Of a DNA stretch of 64,000 nucleotides, positions 1-8,701 are shown piece by piece. A program made the translations under genes and the position numbers. Each line of letters opens with the position of its first letter. Within the stretch, counting starts at the first letter, position 1. The stretch is from an uncultured Paludibaculum sp. (GTDB lineage: Bacteria > Acidobacteriota > Terriglobia > Bryobacterales > Bryobacteraceae), in assembly GCF_963665245.1 (NCBI RefSeq), contig NZ_OY762267.1, forward strand, positions 992,001-1,056,000. Reading direction: 5' to 3'. The notes under the pieces are model-generated. The model was not told where the DNA came from. It made no database searches and saw only the letters and a list, made by a program, of their open reading frames with translations.

Positions 1-2
1 AT

Positions 3-137
3 CGTACGGAGTTGATTGCCCGCCGGGACGGGGTCGACTATGTGCGCTGTAGTGACTGTGGCCGGGTCTTCGAAGCGGAAGATCTGGAGCTGTTGCGAAG
101 CGAAGATGAGAACAAGGAAGCGAAGCAGTCGGCCTAG
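3..137 (+). CDS. C-terminal end of a small protein, cut by the window edge
   Basis: An open frame enters from the left edge and stops at TAG 135-137, giving 44 residues. They include a CSDC pair (C-x2-C), as in a zinc ribbon or rubredoxin-like knuckle, followed by an acidic-basic tail. The start and any upstream domain lie outside the window, so no function can be assigned. The next gene begins about 100 bases downstream on the same strand. Confidence 0.45.
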   Translation, partial: RTELIARRDGVDYVRCSDCGRVFEAEDLELLRSEDENKEAKQSA

Positions 138-239
138 TTGGCCTTGTGATCGGGTTGCGCGGGCAACTCCTGATCTGTTAGGTAGAGAATGGATGAGCCG
201 GCTCCGTAGGCCGGATACGAGCCCTACGTCTCAGGCGTC

Positions 240-794
240 ATGAAAAAGTCAGCCAAAGCAAATGAACCAAACACGAGCAGCAATCCGGGCGCGGAGAGCG
301 AAGGGATGACTGCGAAATCTCAGACTGAGCTCTTTGCCCTGGCGATGAAGGATTTTACGGCGGGGGATTACCACGGGGCCGCGGCGAAGTTTGAAGAGGC
401 CTCCGGGGGACCGTCGATTGCGGTAAGGGAGTCGGCGCAGATGTACCTGCGGATGTGCCAGCAGCGCATCGAGCGGGCCGCGCCGCGCCTGGAGACGCCG
501 GAAGACCACTATAATCACGCGGTGGGGCTGATGACCGCCGGAAAACTGAACGATGCGCGGACTCACCTGCAGACCGCGGTGGACGAGGGCGGCGAGTCGC
601 ATCATCTCTACACGTTGGCGATCGTGGAAGGGATGACGGGCGCAATCGATTCCGCGGCCAGGCATCTGCGGAAGGCGATCCAGGCGGACCGCGGCCTGCG
701 GGGCGTCGCCCGGACGGACTCCGATTTCCAACCACTGCTGCAATATCCTCAGATTCGCGAGGTGCTGGCCAGCGATCCGCAGTCGGCCGAGTAG
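240..794 (+). CDS. Tetratricopeptide-repeat protein
   Basis: A 184-residue protein with TPR-like helix pairs. One lies around residues 28-60 (LALAM..DFTAGDYHGAAAKF pattern). Two more span about 87-150 (HYNHAVGLMTAGKLNDA and a following helix pair ending in HLRKAIQAD). The first 25 residues are Lys/Asn/Ser-rich and disordered, so ATG at 306 (residue 23) is a possible alternative start; neither has a strong ribosome-binding site. No signal peptide is visible, so it is probably a cytoplasmic scaffold. It ends 4 bases before the YvcK-family gene, so the two are probably co-transcribed. Confidence 0.75.
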   Translation: MKKSAKANEPNTSSNPGAESEGMTAKSQTELFALAMKDFTAGDYHGAAAKFEEASGGPSIAVRESAQMYLRMCQQRIERAAPRLETPEDHYNHAVGLMTAGKLNDARTHLQTAVDEGGESHHLYTLAIVEGMTGAIDSAARHLRKAIQADRGLRGVARTDSDFQPLLQYPQIREVLASDPQSAE

Positions 795-798
795 TCTA

Positions 799-1881
799 TT
801 GCCCTCGAAACGTCCGGTCAGTCCGGTGAGAAGCAAGCAGGGGGAAGGCTTTCCCACGCGCCGCGCCGAACCGTTGCGTATTGTCTCCATTGGCGGTGGG
901 ACCGGGCTCTCCACCCTGCTGAAAGGCCTGAAGCACTACACTCCGCACGTCGATCAGCAGCCGCTGAGCCCGCCCGTTGAGATCACAGCCGTCGTCACGG
1001 TGACGGACGATGGCGGCAGTTCGGGGCGGCTGCGACGCGAGTTCGACATTCTGCCGCCGGGTGACATCCGGAACTGCATGGTGGCGCTGTCCGAGGATGA
1101 GGCGCTGCTCACCAAGCTATTCAGCTATCGCTTCGACAGCGGGCGTGGCTTGAAAGGGCATAGCTTCGGCAACCTGTTCCTGGCCGTGCTGACGCAGATT
1201 ACCGGCGACTTCTCCCAGGCCGTGCGGCTCAGCTCCGAAGTGCTGGCGATAGCCGGGCAAATCTATCCATCCACCCGTGGCAACGTCACGCTGCGCGCCC
1301 GTCTGGAGAACGGCGAGATTCTCGAGGGCGAGACCCGCATCAGCCGCAGCGAATCGCCCATCCGGACGATTGAACTGCAGCCGGCTGACGCCGAGCCGAT
1401 GGCGGAAACCTTGCAGGCGATCCGCCGGGCCGACCTGATCACCATGGGCCCGGGCAGCCTGTTCACCAGCGTGATTCCCAACCTGCTGGTGAAGAAGATT
1501 CCGGCGGCCATCCAGCGGTCGCCGGCGTTGAAGGCCTGCTTTGTCAACCTGATGTGGCAGCCGGGCGAGACCACGGGGATGAGCGCGGCCGACCATGTGG
1601 CGGCCATCCACCGCCATGCCGGGCGGCGTCTGGTGAACTACGCGGTGGTGAACACGGAACCCATCAGCGACACCATCCTGATGCGGTACGCACGGCAGCG
1701 CGCGATGCAGGTGGCGAACGATTACGACCGTCTGCAGGCGCTCGGTGTCGACGTGGTCTCGCTGCCGCTGCTCATGCCGGGCGAGAAGGCGCGTCACAAC
1801 CCGGAGCGGATAGCCCGGGTCGCCGTCGAGTTGGCCAAGAAGGGCCGGCGCCGGATCCTTGAGCGCGCGAAGCAGAGCTGA
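799..1881 (+). CDS. yvcK: YvcK/CofD-family gluconeogenesis factor
   Basis: The GGGTGLSTLL phosphate-binding loop (residues 32-41) and the VTDDGGSSGRLR segment (about 69-80), followed by PGDIRNCM, are the hallmarks of the YvcK branch of the CofD fold. In Firmicutes YvcK binds UDP-sugars and adjusts carbon and cell-wall metabolism; it is not the F420-making CofD proper. The start is uncertain. TTG at 799 keeps a 27-residue basic leader, and GTG at 826 is possible. It lies next to glmU, which makes UDP-GlcNAc, a known YvcK ligand, so the pairing makes metabolic sense. Confidence 0.88.
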   Translation: MPSKRPVSPVRSKQGEGFPTRRAEPLRIVSIGGGTGLSTLLKGLKHYTPHVDQQPLSPPVEITAVVTVTDDGGSSGRLRREFDILPPGDIRNCMVALSEDEALLTKLFSYRFDSGRGLKGHSFGNLFLAVLTQITGDFSQAVRLSSEVLAIAGQIYPSTRGNVTLRARLENGEILEGETRISRSESPIRTIELQPADAEPMAETLQAIRRADLITMGPGSLFTSVIPNLLVKKIPAAIQRSPALKACFVNLMWQPGETTGMSAADHVAAIHRHAGRRLVNYAVVNTEPISDTILMRYARQRAMQVANDYDRLQALGVDVVSLPLLMPGEKARHNPERIARVAVELAKKGRRRILERAKQS

Positions 1882-1921
1882 ACCCGAAGCTCGCCGACAT
1901 TTACAATTGGGAGAGCCAACT

Positions 1922-3307
1922 ATGTCTGTCTCCGTTGTCATCCTCGCCGCGGGCCTGGGCACGCGCATGAAATCGAATCTGGCCAAAGTGCTGCACCGCG
2001 CTGGTGGAGCCTGCCTGCTGGAACATGTCATCCGGTCGGCGCGCACCATTGCGGACGCCGGCCAGATTACCGCCGTGATCGGCCATCAGGCCGAGCGGGT
2101 CCGCCAGGAAGTGGCGGCCTTCGGAGTCCAGTACCAGGTGCAGACTGAGCAGAAGGGGACGGGCCATGCCTTGCGCGTTTGCGCGGGCCTGCCGGGCCTG
2201 AATCAGGGGCGCGTCGTCGTGCTTTACGGCGATTGTCCGCTGCTGTCCGCGGCGACGCTGCAGCGCCTGATTGCCGCGCATGACGCCGGCGGCCAGTCGG
2301 CGACGGTGATTACGACGCATCTCGAGAATCCGACGGGCTACGGGCGCATCCTGCGCGATGCTGACGGCAACGTGCGCTCGATCGTCGAGGAGAAGGCGGC
2401 GACGGCCGAAGAGAAGCGCGTGACCGAGATCAACTCGGGCATCTACTGCTTTGAAGCCGCCGACCTGTGGCGGCACCTGGCAAAGGTGGAACCCAATCCG
2501 GCGTCGGGCGAGATCTACCTGACGGATCTGGTGGAACTGTTGCGGGCATCCGGCCTGGCCACGGTTCCGTTGGTGATCGAGGATCCGAGCGAGATCCTGG
2601 GCATCAATACACGAGTGGATCTGGCCGAGGTCGACCGGCTGTTCCGCGACCGCAAGGCGCGCGAACTGATGCTCTCCGGTGTGACCATCGAGCGGCCGGA
2701 GACCGTGATCATCGACCACTCCGTGGAAGTGGGACGGGACACCGTGATCGGCCCGTTCGCGCAGTTGCTCGGTACGACCCGGATCGCGGCGGAGTGCCGG
2801 GTCGGGGCGATGTCGATTCTCGAGAACGCGACCATCGGCGCCGGCGCGATCGTCCACCCCTATTCCTCGATTCAGGACTCGACCCTCGAGGCGGGCGCGC
2901 ATGTGGGCCCCTACGCCCGGATGAGGATGGGCGCCGTGGTGGAAGAGGGCGCGCACGTGGGCAACTTCGTCGAACTGAAGAAGACGCGGCTGGGCGCGGG
3001 TTCGAAGTCGATGCATCTGGCCTATCTGGGCGACGCGACCATCGGCAGCAACGTAAACATCGGCGCGGGGACGATCACCTGCAACTACGACGGCCAGAAG
3101 AAGAGCCCGACGCTGATCGGAGACGGCGCATTTGTGGGCAGCAATTCGACGCTGGTCGCACCGGTGGAGATCGGTGCGGGCAGCTATGTCGGTGCGGGCA
3201 GCGTGATCACCAAGGAAGTGCCGCCGGACGCACTGGGCATCGGCCGCGGTCGCCAGGAAAACAAGGAAGGCTGGGCGAAGGCCCGGCGCGAGAAGAAGAA
3301 AAGTTAG
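1922..3307 (+). CDS. glmU: Bifunctional GlmU: GlcN-1-P acetyltransferase / GlcNAc-1-P uridylyltransferase
   Basis: The 461-residue length is normal for GlmU, which makes UDP-GlcNAc for peptidoglycan and lipopolysaccharide in the cytoplasm. The N-terminal pyrophosphorylase domain starts with VILAAGLGTRMKS (G-x-G-T-R-M-x-S-x-x-x-K pattern) and carries YGDCPLL. The C-terminal half is a left-handed beta helix of hexapeptide repeats containing NIGAGTITCNYDG, typical of the acetyltransferase site. The ATG at 1922 is preferred over the in-frame ATG at 1859 because a GGGAG site lies about 10 bases upstream and the catalytic loop then begins right at the N-terminus. Its TAG overlaps the converging truB stop by 4 bases. 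Confidence 0.95.
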   Translation: MSVSVVILAAGLGTRMKSNLAKVLHRAGGACLLEHVIRSARTIADAGQITAVIGHQAERVRQEVAAFGVQYQVQTEQKGTGHALRVCAGLPGLNQGRVVVLYGDCPLLSAATLQRLIAAHDAGGQSATVITTHLENPTGYGRILRDADGNVRSIVEEKAATAEEKRVTEINSGIYCFEAADLWRHLAKVEPNPASGEIYLTDLVELLRASGLATVPLVIEDPSEILGINTRVDLAEVDRLFRDRKARELMLSGVTIERPETVIIDHSVEVGRDTVIGPFAQLLGTTRIAAECRVGAMSILENATIGAGAIVHPYSSIQDSTLEAGAHVGPYARMRMGAVVEEGAHVGNFVELKKTRLGAGSKSMHLAYLGDATIGSNVNIGAGTITCNYDGQKKSPTLIGDGAFVGSNSTLVAPVEIGAGSYVGAGSVITKEVPPDALGIGRGRQENKEGWAKARREKKKS

Positions 3308-4185
3308 AGCACCAGCGCAGGGTGATAGAGGTTCGGCATGACAATCTCGCCGATCGCTATCAGTTCGCCGTCGCGATTCAGGGCCTTCACATAACGGCAG
3401 GCGCCGCGATCCCGAAAGGGCGAGACACGGAAGTCGCGCCCCTGGCGGATCTGCGTCTCGGTGATCTGGTCGATGGATTCAGCCGGAAACTCAGGCAACA
3501 GCTCACCCGAAGGGATGAGCGCCTCGCGCAGCCGGTCTTCCGACGCCAGCGCGGAGAGCTGCTCCAATGGATGGGCCTGGGCGACGCGGAACAGGCCGGA
3601 CTGCGTGCGCCGCAGGCTCTGAAGATGGGCGCCGCATCCCAGGATGATTCCGGCATCGTGCGCGATGGAGCGGATGTACGTGCCGGCGCTGCAATGGACG
3701 CGAACGCTGACGAGCGGGCCCTCGATGGAGAGGATCTCCAACGAATGGACCGTGACTTCGACCGGCTTCATCTCCACGGCGATGTTTTTGCGAGCCAGTT
3801 CATGAGCGGGCCGGCCCTGGATCTTCTTGGCGGAAACCGCGGGCGGCGTCTGAAGGAACGTCCCGCGGAACGGCGCCAGGGAGGCTTCGACCGCGTCGGC
3901 GGTGAGCACCGGTTCAGTCCGCGGTGAGGTCGGCTCGCCTTCGGCATCGTAACTTTTGGTCGCGAAACCAAAACGGATGGTGCCTTCGTAAGTCTTTTCG
4001 TTCAACGTGAAGTACTGCGCCAGGCGGGTGGCCCGATTGAGGAGCAGGGGCAGCACTCCCGTGGCGAGGGGATCGAGCGTCCCCAGGTGGCCCACCTTGG
4101 TGGTGCCGGCGATGCGCCGCACCTTGTTCACGACGTCGTGCGACGTCCAGCCGCACGGCTTGTCTACAACAATCACACCGTTCAT
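3304..4185 (-). CDS. truB: tRNA pseudouridine-55 synthase TruB
   Basis: This 293-residue enzyme isomerises U55 in the T-loop of tRNAs. The N-terminus reads GVIVVDKPCGWTSHDVV, and HLGTLDPLATGVLPL carries the catalytic aspartate in the GTLDP motif. GTYIRSI-type motif II (AGTYIRSIAHD) follows, with a short PUA-like C-terminus (GACRYVKALNRDGELIAIG). ATG 4185 is chosen because it starts at the conserved MNGVIVVDKP; GTG 4212 would overlap the upstream glycosyltransferase. It is probably co-transcribed with that gene (13-base gap) and converges on glmU. Confidence 0.95.
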   Translation of the reverse strand: MNGVIVVDKPCGWTSHDVVNKVRRIAGTTKVGHLGTLDPLATGVLPLLLNRATRLAQYFTLNEKTYEGTIRFGFATKSYDAEGEPTSPRTEPVLTADAVEASLAPFRGTFLQTPPAVSAKKIQGRPAHELARKNIAVEMKPVEVTVHSLEILSIEGPLVSVRVHCSAGTYIRSIAHDAGIILGCGAHLQSLRRTQSGLFRVAQAHPLEQLSALASEDRLREALIPSGELLPEFPAESIDQITETQIRQGRDFRVSPFRDRGACRYVKALNRDGELIAIGEIVMPNLYHPALVL

Positions 4186-4198
4186 CTGCAACTCAATT

Positions 4199-4915
4199 CT
4201 AGAGGATGGCACGCCTGACGACTTGCCGAAATGAGAGGTATTCGCGAATACTGCGGATGGCCATTTTCACGATTTGCCATCCTTTGACCGACGATTCGCC
4301 GGCCGCTCGCGGCGAATGCGAGATGGGCAGCGTCCGCAGGATACCCTGCCGGCAGGCCAGAACCGACATCAGCACGTTGGGGGCGAAAGTCCCAACAGGG
4401 ATCAGTTCCAGGTAGCGCCGCACCAGGTCCGCCCGCATCAGCCGGAAAGGCACATTGGGGTCCTCCACCGGCGCATGGAAGAGCAGATCGACCAGCCACA
4501 CATGCCAGCGGCTGAGCACGATGCGGAGCCAGGGATCCCGCCGGCTGCGGCGGATGCCGATCTGAAATGGGGCTTCGGCCCGGCGCTGCCAGAAGGCGTC
4601 GAAGTCGCCGGGGGAGGTTTGGCCGTCGCAGTCGGTCTGGAAGATCCAGCCGGTTCCCTGCTCCAGGGCGAGGCGGTATCCGAGCCGAATCGCCGCCCCG
4701 TGGCCGCCGTTCTGCTGCCGCACCACGGACAACGCGGGGTACTGGTTAACCAGACCATTGAGAATGCGGTTGGTGCCGTCGCGGGAACCGTCGTCCACGA
4801 CGAGGACGCGCCCCTCGTCTACCCGACCGGCGACAGCCAGCCACTGGGTCACGACATCGGCGATGTTGCCCTCCTCGTTGTACGCGGGTAAGACAATCGT
4901 CAAATCTACACCCAC
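4199..4915 (-). CDS. Glycosyltransferase family 2
   Basis: A GT-A fold protein: LTIVLPAYNEEGNI opens the nucleotide-sugar site, VLVVDDGSRDGT is the second conserved strand-loop, and TDCDGQT provides the metal-binding DxD-type motif. It resembles dolichyl/undecaprenyl-phosphate mannosyl- or glucosyltransferases, but no C-terminal membrane helices are present, so it is probably cytoplasmic or peripheral. GTG 4915 is preferred over ATG 4969 because GAAGAGG lies 6 bases upstream of it and the conserved domain starts two residues later. Donor and acceptor cannot be told from the sequence. Confidence 0.85.
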   Translation of the reverse strand: MGVDLTIVLPAYNEEGNIADVVTQWLAVAGRVDEGRVLVVDDGSRDGTNRILNGLVNQYPALSVVRQQNGGHGAAIRLGYRLALEQGTGWIFQTDCDGQTSPGDFDAFWQRRAEAPFQIGIRRSRRDPWLRIVLSRWHVWLVDLLFHAPVEDPNVPFRLMRADLVRRYLELIPVGTFAPNVLMSVLACRQGILRTLPISHSPRAAGESSVKGWQIVKMAIRSIREYLSFRQVVRRAIL

Positions 4916-5053
4916 CAGGAGCCTCTTCGCGGAGTCCGGCGGCGCACAGGCGCAACGGGGGCCGAACATTCGATGGTGGAACTGATTTTTCGCGAGATCA
5001 ACTTCTCATTGTATCGGCCTGCCGCGCGGCGTGGCCACGCTAAACTAAAGAGA

Positions 5054-6865
5054 GTGGAAGAGGAAGTCTCCAGCCGATCCTACGATCTACGACTGCTGCG
5101 TCGACTGCTGCGGCTCATGTTGCCGTACTGGCGCAGCGTGGGCGTGGCCCTGGCGCTGCTGCTGGTCAGCTCGGTGCTGCAGGTGTTGAGCCCGTTGCTG
5201 ACGAAGATCGCGGTGGACCTGTATCTGGCACCCAACGGACAGCACAGCCTGCCGTGGTTGGAGCATTGGCTCTCGACCGATGCGCGCACCGGCCTGTTGC
5301 AGCTTTCGCTCGCCTATCTGGCCGTCATCATCGCGAACCTGGTCATGGATTTCGGCCAGCAGTTGCTGATGCAGTGGACGGGCCAGCGGGCGATGTTCGA
5401 CGTGCGCAAGAAGCTGATGTCACGGCTGCAGACGCTGGACGTCGCCTACTACGATCGCAATCCGGTGGGCCGTCTGGTGACTCGCGTGACCACGGACGTG
5501 GACGCACTAAACGAATTGTTCGCCTCGGGCATTGTGACGCTGCTGGGCGACATCCTGGTGCTGCTGTTCATCGTCGCCGCCATGCTCCAGTTGGACGTCG
5601 GGTTGACGCTGACCATGCTGGTGGTGATGCCATTCGTCTTCGGCGTGACCATCGTGTTCCGGCGCGAGGTACAGTCCAGCAACCGGCTGATCCGATTGGC
5701 CGTGGCGCGCATCAATTCGTTCCTGCAGGAACACGTGAACGGCATGAGCGTCCTGCAGTTGTTCAACCGGGAAGCACGCGCCACGCGGGACTTTGACACG
5801 GTGAATCGCGATCACATGCTGGCCTACCGCGGAGCCATCAACGCCTACGGCTGGTTCTATCCGGCGGTGGAATTCCTCTCGATGGTCGCGCTCGCCTCGC
5901 TGCTGGCCTACGGCGGGTTCCACGTGGATTCCGGCACGCTGTCGTTGGGCGTGCTGGTGGCATTCTTCCAGTACGGCATGCGCGTGTTCCGCCCGATTCA
6001 GGATCTCAGCGAGAAGTACAACATCCTGCAGTCGTCCCTGGCGGCGGGCGAACGCATCTTCAGCCTGCTGGATGAAGAGCCGGCCGTCGTGGCGCCGTCC
6101 AAGCTGGCGGCGGTTCCGGAGAACGCGCCCATCGAGTTCGATCACGTCTGGTTTGCCTACAAAGGCGAAGACTGGGTGCTGCAGGATGTCAGCTTCCGCA
6201 TCGATCCAGGCGAAATTCTGGCGGTGGTGGGGCACACCGGCGCGGGCAAGACGACGCTTTCCAATCTGCTGCTGCGCTTCTACGACGTGCAGCGCGGGTC
6301 GATCAAGCTGGGCGGCATCGATGTGCGTGATTTCGATCCGCGCGAGCTGCGGCGGCATTTTGGCGTGGTGCTGCAGGATCCGCATCTGTTCACCGGCACC
6401 ATCGGCGGCAACATCCGGCTGGGCTCCGCACATGTGACGGACGAGGCGCTGGCGCTGGCGGCGGAGCAGGTGAATCTGCTGCCGTTCATCGACGATCTGC
6501 CGGAGCGGTTTGAACATCCGGTGCGGGAGCGCGGCAGCGGTCTCTCGACAGGGCAGAAGCAGTTGATCGGGTTTGCGCGAGCCCTGGCCCACAATCCACG
6601 CTATCTGATCCTGGACGAAGCGACCTCCAGCGTGGATACGGAGACCGAGATGAAGGTGCGGATGGCACTGGAGCGTATGGTGGAGGGGCGAACGTCCATC
6701 ATCATCGCGCACAGGCTGTCAACGATCCAACGGGCCGATCGCATTCTCGTGATGCACAAGGGCCATCTGCGGGAGACAGGCAGCCACCAGGAACTGCTGG
6801 CGGCTCGCGGGATTTACTACAAGCTGTATCAGTTGCAGTACAAAGACCAGGAAGTACGGCGCTAG
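5054..6865 (+). CDS. ABC exporter half-transporter, fused membrane and ATPase domains
   Basis: An N-terminal six-helix exporter domain (about residues 20-310) is followed by an ATP-binding domain with Walker A GHTGAGKTT, signature LSTGQKQ, Walker B YLILDEATSSVD and switch AHRLSTI. The layout is the MdlB/MsbA/LmrA type that works as a dimer in the inner membrane; lipids or drugs are likely substrates. GTG 5054 gives 603 residues, the usual length. The frame extends back to ATG 4973 with a non-conserved 27-residue leader. It is divergent from the glycosyltransferase and converges on the next gene with a 4-base overlap. Confidence 0.88.
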   Translation: MEEEVSSRSYDLRLLRRLLRLMLPYWRSVGVALALLLVSSVLQVLSPLLTKIAVDLYLAPNGQHSLPWLEHWLSTDARTGLLQLSLAYLAVIIANLVMDFGQQLLMQWTGQRAMFDVRKKLMSRLQTLDVAYYDRNPVGRLVTRVTTDVDALNELFASGIVTLLGDILVLLFIVAAMLQLDVGLTLTMLVVMPFVFGVTIVFRREVQSSNRLIRLAVARINSFLQEHVNGMSVLQLFNREARATRDFDTVNRDHMLAYRGAINAYGWFYPAVEFLSMVALASLLAYGGFHVDSGTLSLGVLVAFFQYGMRVFRPIQDLSEKYNILQSSLAAGERIFSLLDEEPAVVAPSKLAAVPENAPIEFDHVWFAYKGEDWVLQDVSFRIDPGEILAVVGHTGAGKTTLSNLLLRFYDVQRGSIKLGGIDVRDFDPRELRRHFGVVLQDPHLFTGTIGGNIRLGSAHVTDEALALAAEQVNLLPFIDDLPERFEHPVRERGSGLSTGQKQLIGFARALAHNPRYLILDEATSSVDTETEMKVRMALERMVEGRTSIIIAHRLSTIQRADRILVMHKGHLRETGSHQELLAARGIYYKLYQLQYKDQEVRR

Positions 6866-7371
6866 CGCGGCAGCGGCAACGCCATCGCCATTGGCGTGAA
6901 CTCGGCAGCGCCGCTGACCGTGGGCGGACCCAACGGCTGGAAGCCCATGCGCTGATACATCGCCTGTCTGGTGGTGATGCCGGAAATGAGCAGCGTCGCG
7001 AAGCCGTCTGAGATCGCCGTCGCCACCATGAGTTCGAGCAGACCCAGGAAGAGCATGCGTTTGCGGTAAGCCGGTTCGATTGCCAGCAGGCGGGCTTCCA
7101 GCAACGGCCCGGCCAAGGTGTCGAGAATGGACGGATCGGCCAGCCGCTTCTCCACCGAGAACGGCCGTTGGGCACAGGTGCAGACCATGCCCGCGACCCG
7201 GCCTTCACAGACGGCGATGAAGAAACGGCTGACCGCCTCGCGGCTGTCAATGAGGCGGCCGTCGGCCGTGGGCTCGTGCTGGCGTACTTCTTCGGCGAAG
7301 ACGCGGTGATTCAGGCGGCGGATCTGGTCATACTCGTCGGGCGTCTCGGCAACTTTGAAGAGGTACTGCAT
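6862..7371 (-). CDS. GNAT-fold acyltransferase (N-acyl amino acid synthase FeeM-like)
   Basis: A 169-residue protein with the autoinducer-synthase/FeeM-like GNAT pattern: FKVAETPDEYDQIRRLNHRVF at the N-terminus (split here as FKVAETPDEYDQ and RRLNHRVFAEE), a central EARLLAIEPAYRK segment, and ISGITTRQAMYQRMGFQP near the end, a typical GNAT acceptor of the acyl-carrier arm. ATG 7371 is chosen with GAGG about 10 bases upstream; it overlaps the end of the MFS gene by one codon's distance. Its place behind an acyl-ACP ligase-type gene fits use of an acyl-ACP donor, but the acceptor is unknown. Confidence 0.65.
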   Translation of the reverse strand: MQYLFKVAETPDEYDQIRRLNHRVFAEEVRQHEPTADGRLIDSREAVSRFFIAVCEGRVAGMVCTCAQRPFSVEKRLADPSILDTLAGPLLEARLLAIEPAYRKRMLFLGLLELMVATAISDGFATLLISGITTRQAMYQRMGFQPLGPPTVSGAAEFTPMAMALPLPR

Positions 7372-7375
7372 GGCG

Positions 7376-8701
7376 TCATGCCTCGTTGCCTGCTTCAAGA
7401 GCCGCGCGTTTGACATCGACCTTCAGCAGAATTCCCAAGCCCAGCAGGAAGAAGATGACCAGGGAAAGGATGGCCAACTGGTAGCTGCCAGTGAACTGCA
7501 GCATGAGCCCGAACAGCAGCGGAGCGAGCCAACTGGTGCCCTTGTCGCTGATCTCGTAAAGCGAGAAGTACTCAGCTTCCTTCCCATGGGGGATCATCAG
7601 CGAATAGAGCGAACGGCTGAGGGCCTGGCTGCCGCCCATCACGACAGCCACCAGAGCGGCGGCGACAAAGTAGTCACCGGTGGTTTTGACGATGAAGACG
7701 CCGCACATCAGGACCGTCCAGATGATCAGACTCAGCACGACAGCGCGATAGGCCGTGAACAGCTTCGCCAGGAGATTGAAGAGCATCGCTCCGCCGAAGG
7801 CCACGAACTGGACCATGAGGATGGCGAGGGTCAGGGACTCCAGAGGGATCTTGAGGTAGTCGGAGCCGTACTGGCCGGCCAGCGTGATGACCGCCTGGAT
7901 GGCGTCGTTGTAGATGAGATAGGCGACAAGGAAGGTGAGCGTCTGCGGGTAGTGGCGCATGTCCCTCAGCGTCTGGAAGAGCTGCAGGAAGCCTTTGGCG
8001 AAGACGTTTTCACCCGCCGCGGCGGTGCGCTGCGGCTTGCGGTTGCGGATACCCAGCATGGGGATCATGCCGAAGATGGCCCACCAGGCTCCGGCCGAGC
8101 CGAGGCTGATGCGGACCGCCATGCCCTTGTCGATACCGAACGCTTCCGCCTTCTGGAACAGCAGCAGGTTCAAGGCCAACAGGATGCCGCCGCCGAGATA
8201 ACCGATGCCCCAACCTTTGGAAGAGACGCTGTCCCGTTCCGCTTCCGGCGCCACGTCGTTGAGAAAACTGTTGTAGATGACGACGGAACAACCGAAAGCG
8301 AGGTTGGCAATGAGAAAGAGGATGCCACCCAACAGGTAGAGTCCATCCTGCAGGGCGAACATGGCGATGGTGCTGCCGGCGCCGATATAGGCGAAGATGC
8401 CGAGGAGGCGCTTCTTGTTCGGGCTGTAGTCGGCAATGGCGCCCAGCATGGGCAGGCAGAACACCTGAGTGAGCACCGAGAGCGAGATCAGGTAGCTCCA
8501 GTAGCTGCGCGCGTCGACGGGGATACCCAAGGGATGAACGAGACCGCTGGGATCGGCGGCGGTCTTGGCCAGTTCCGTGAGATAGGGCCCCAGGAACAGC
8601 GTGACGACGGTACTGTTGAACGCGGAGTTCGCGAAGTCATACATGTACCAGGCGCGCTGTTCGCCGCGACGGTATTCGAGCTTAGGCTCGGGACTGTTCA
8701 A
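7376..8701 (-). CDS. MFS transporter, UMF1/Atg22-like family
   Basis: A 441-residue, 12-helix membrane carrier. The N-terminal AWYMYDFANSAFNSTVV is the signature of the UMF1 (Atg22-like) branch of the major facilitator superfamily; the LGAIADYSPNKKRLLG loop between helices 2 and 3 is the usual MFS motif A region. The gene starts inside the 3' end of the acyltransferase/ligase gene (20-base overlap), which implies translational coupling. In enterobacteria an MFS lysophospholipid flippase (LplT) is coupled to Aas. The same pairing here suggests lysophospholipid import, though LplT belongs to another MFS family. Confidence 0.85.
   Translation of the reverse strand: MNSPEPKLEYRRGEQRAWYMYDFANSAFNSTVVTLFLGPYLTELAKTAADPSGLVHPLGIPVDARSYWSYLISLSVLTQVFCLPMLGAIADYSPNKKRLLGIFAYIGAGSTIAMFALQDGLYLLGGILFLIANLAFGCSVVIYNSFLNDVAPEAERDSVSSKGWGIGYLGGGILLALNLLLFQKAEAFGIDKGMAVRISLGSAGAWWAIFGMIPMLGIRNRKPQRTAAAGENVFAKGFLQLFQTLRDMRHYPQTLTFLVAYLIYNDAIQAVITLAGQYGSDYLKIPLESLTLAILMVQFVAFGGAMLFNLLAKLFTAYRAVVLSLIIWTVLMCGVFIVKTTGDYFVAAALVAVVMGGSQALSRSLYSLMIPHGKEAEYFSLYEISDKGTSWLAPLLFGLMLQFTGSYQLAILSLVIFFLLGLGILLKVDVKRAALEAGNEA

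Noticed and set aside
2467..3927. Long plus-strand frame across the glmU 3' end and truB
   Set aside because: It runs in another frame over glmU and antisense over truB, both of which have complete catalytic motifs. The translation is Arg/Gly-rich low complexity, as expected of a high-GC shadow.
5507..6712. 401-codon minus-strand frame opposite the ABC exporter
   Set aside because: It is antisense to conserved ABC transporter domains, and its His/Gln/Arg-rich product matches no fold.
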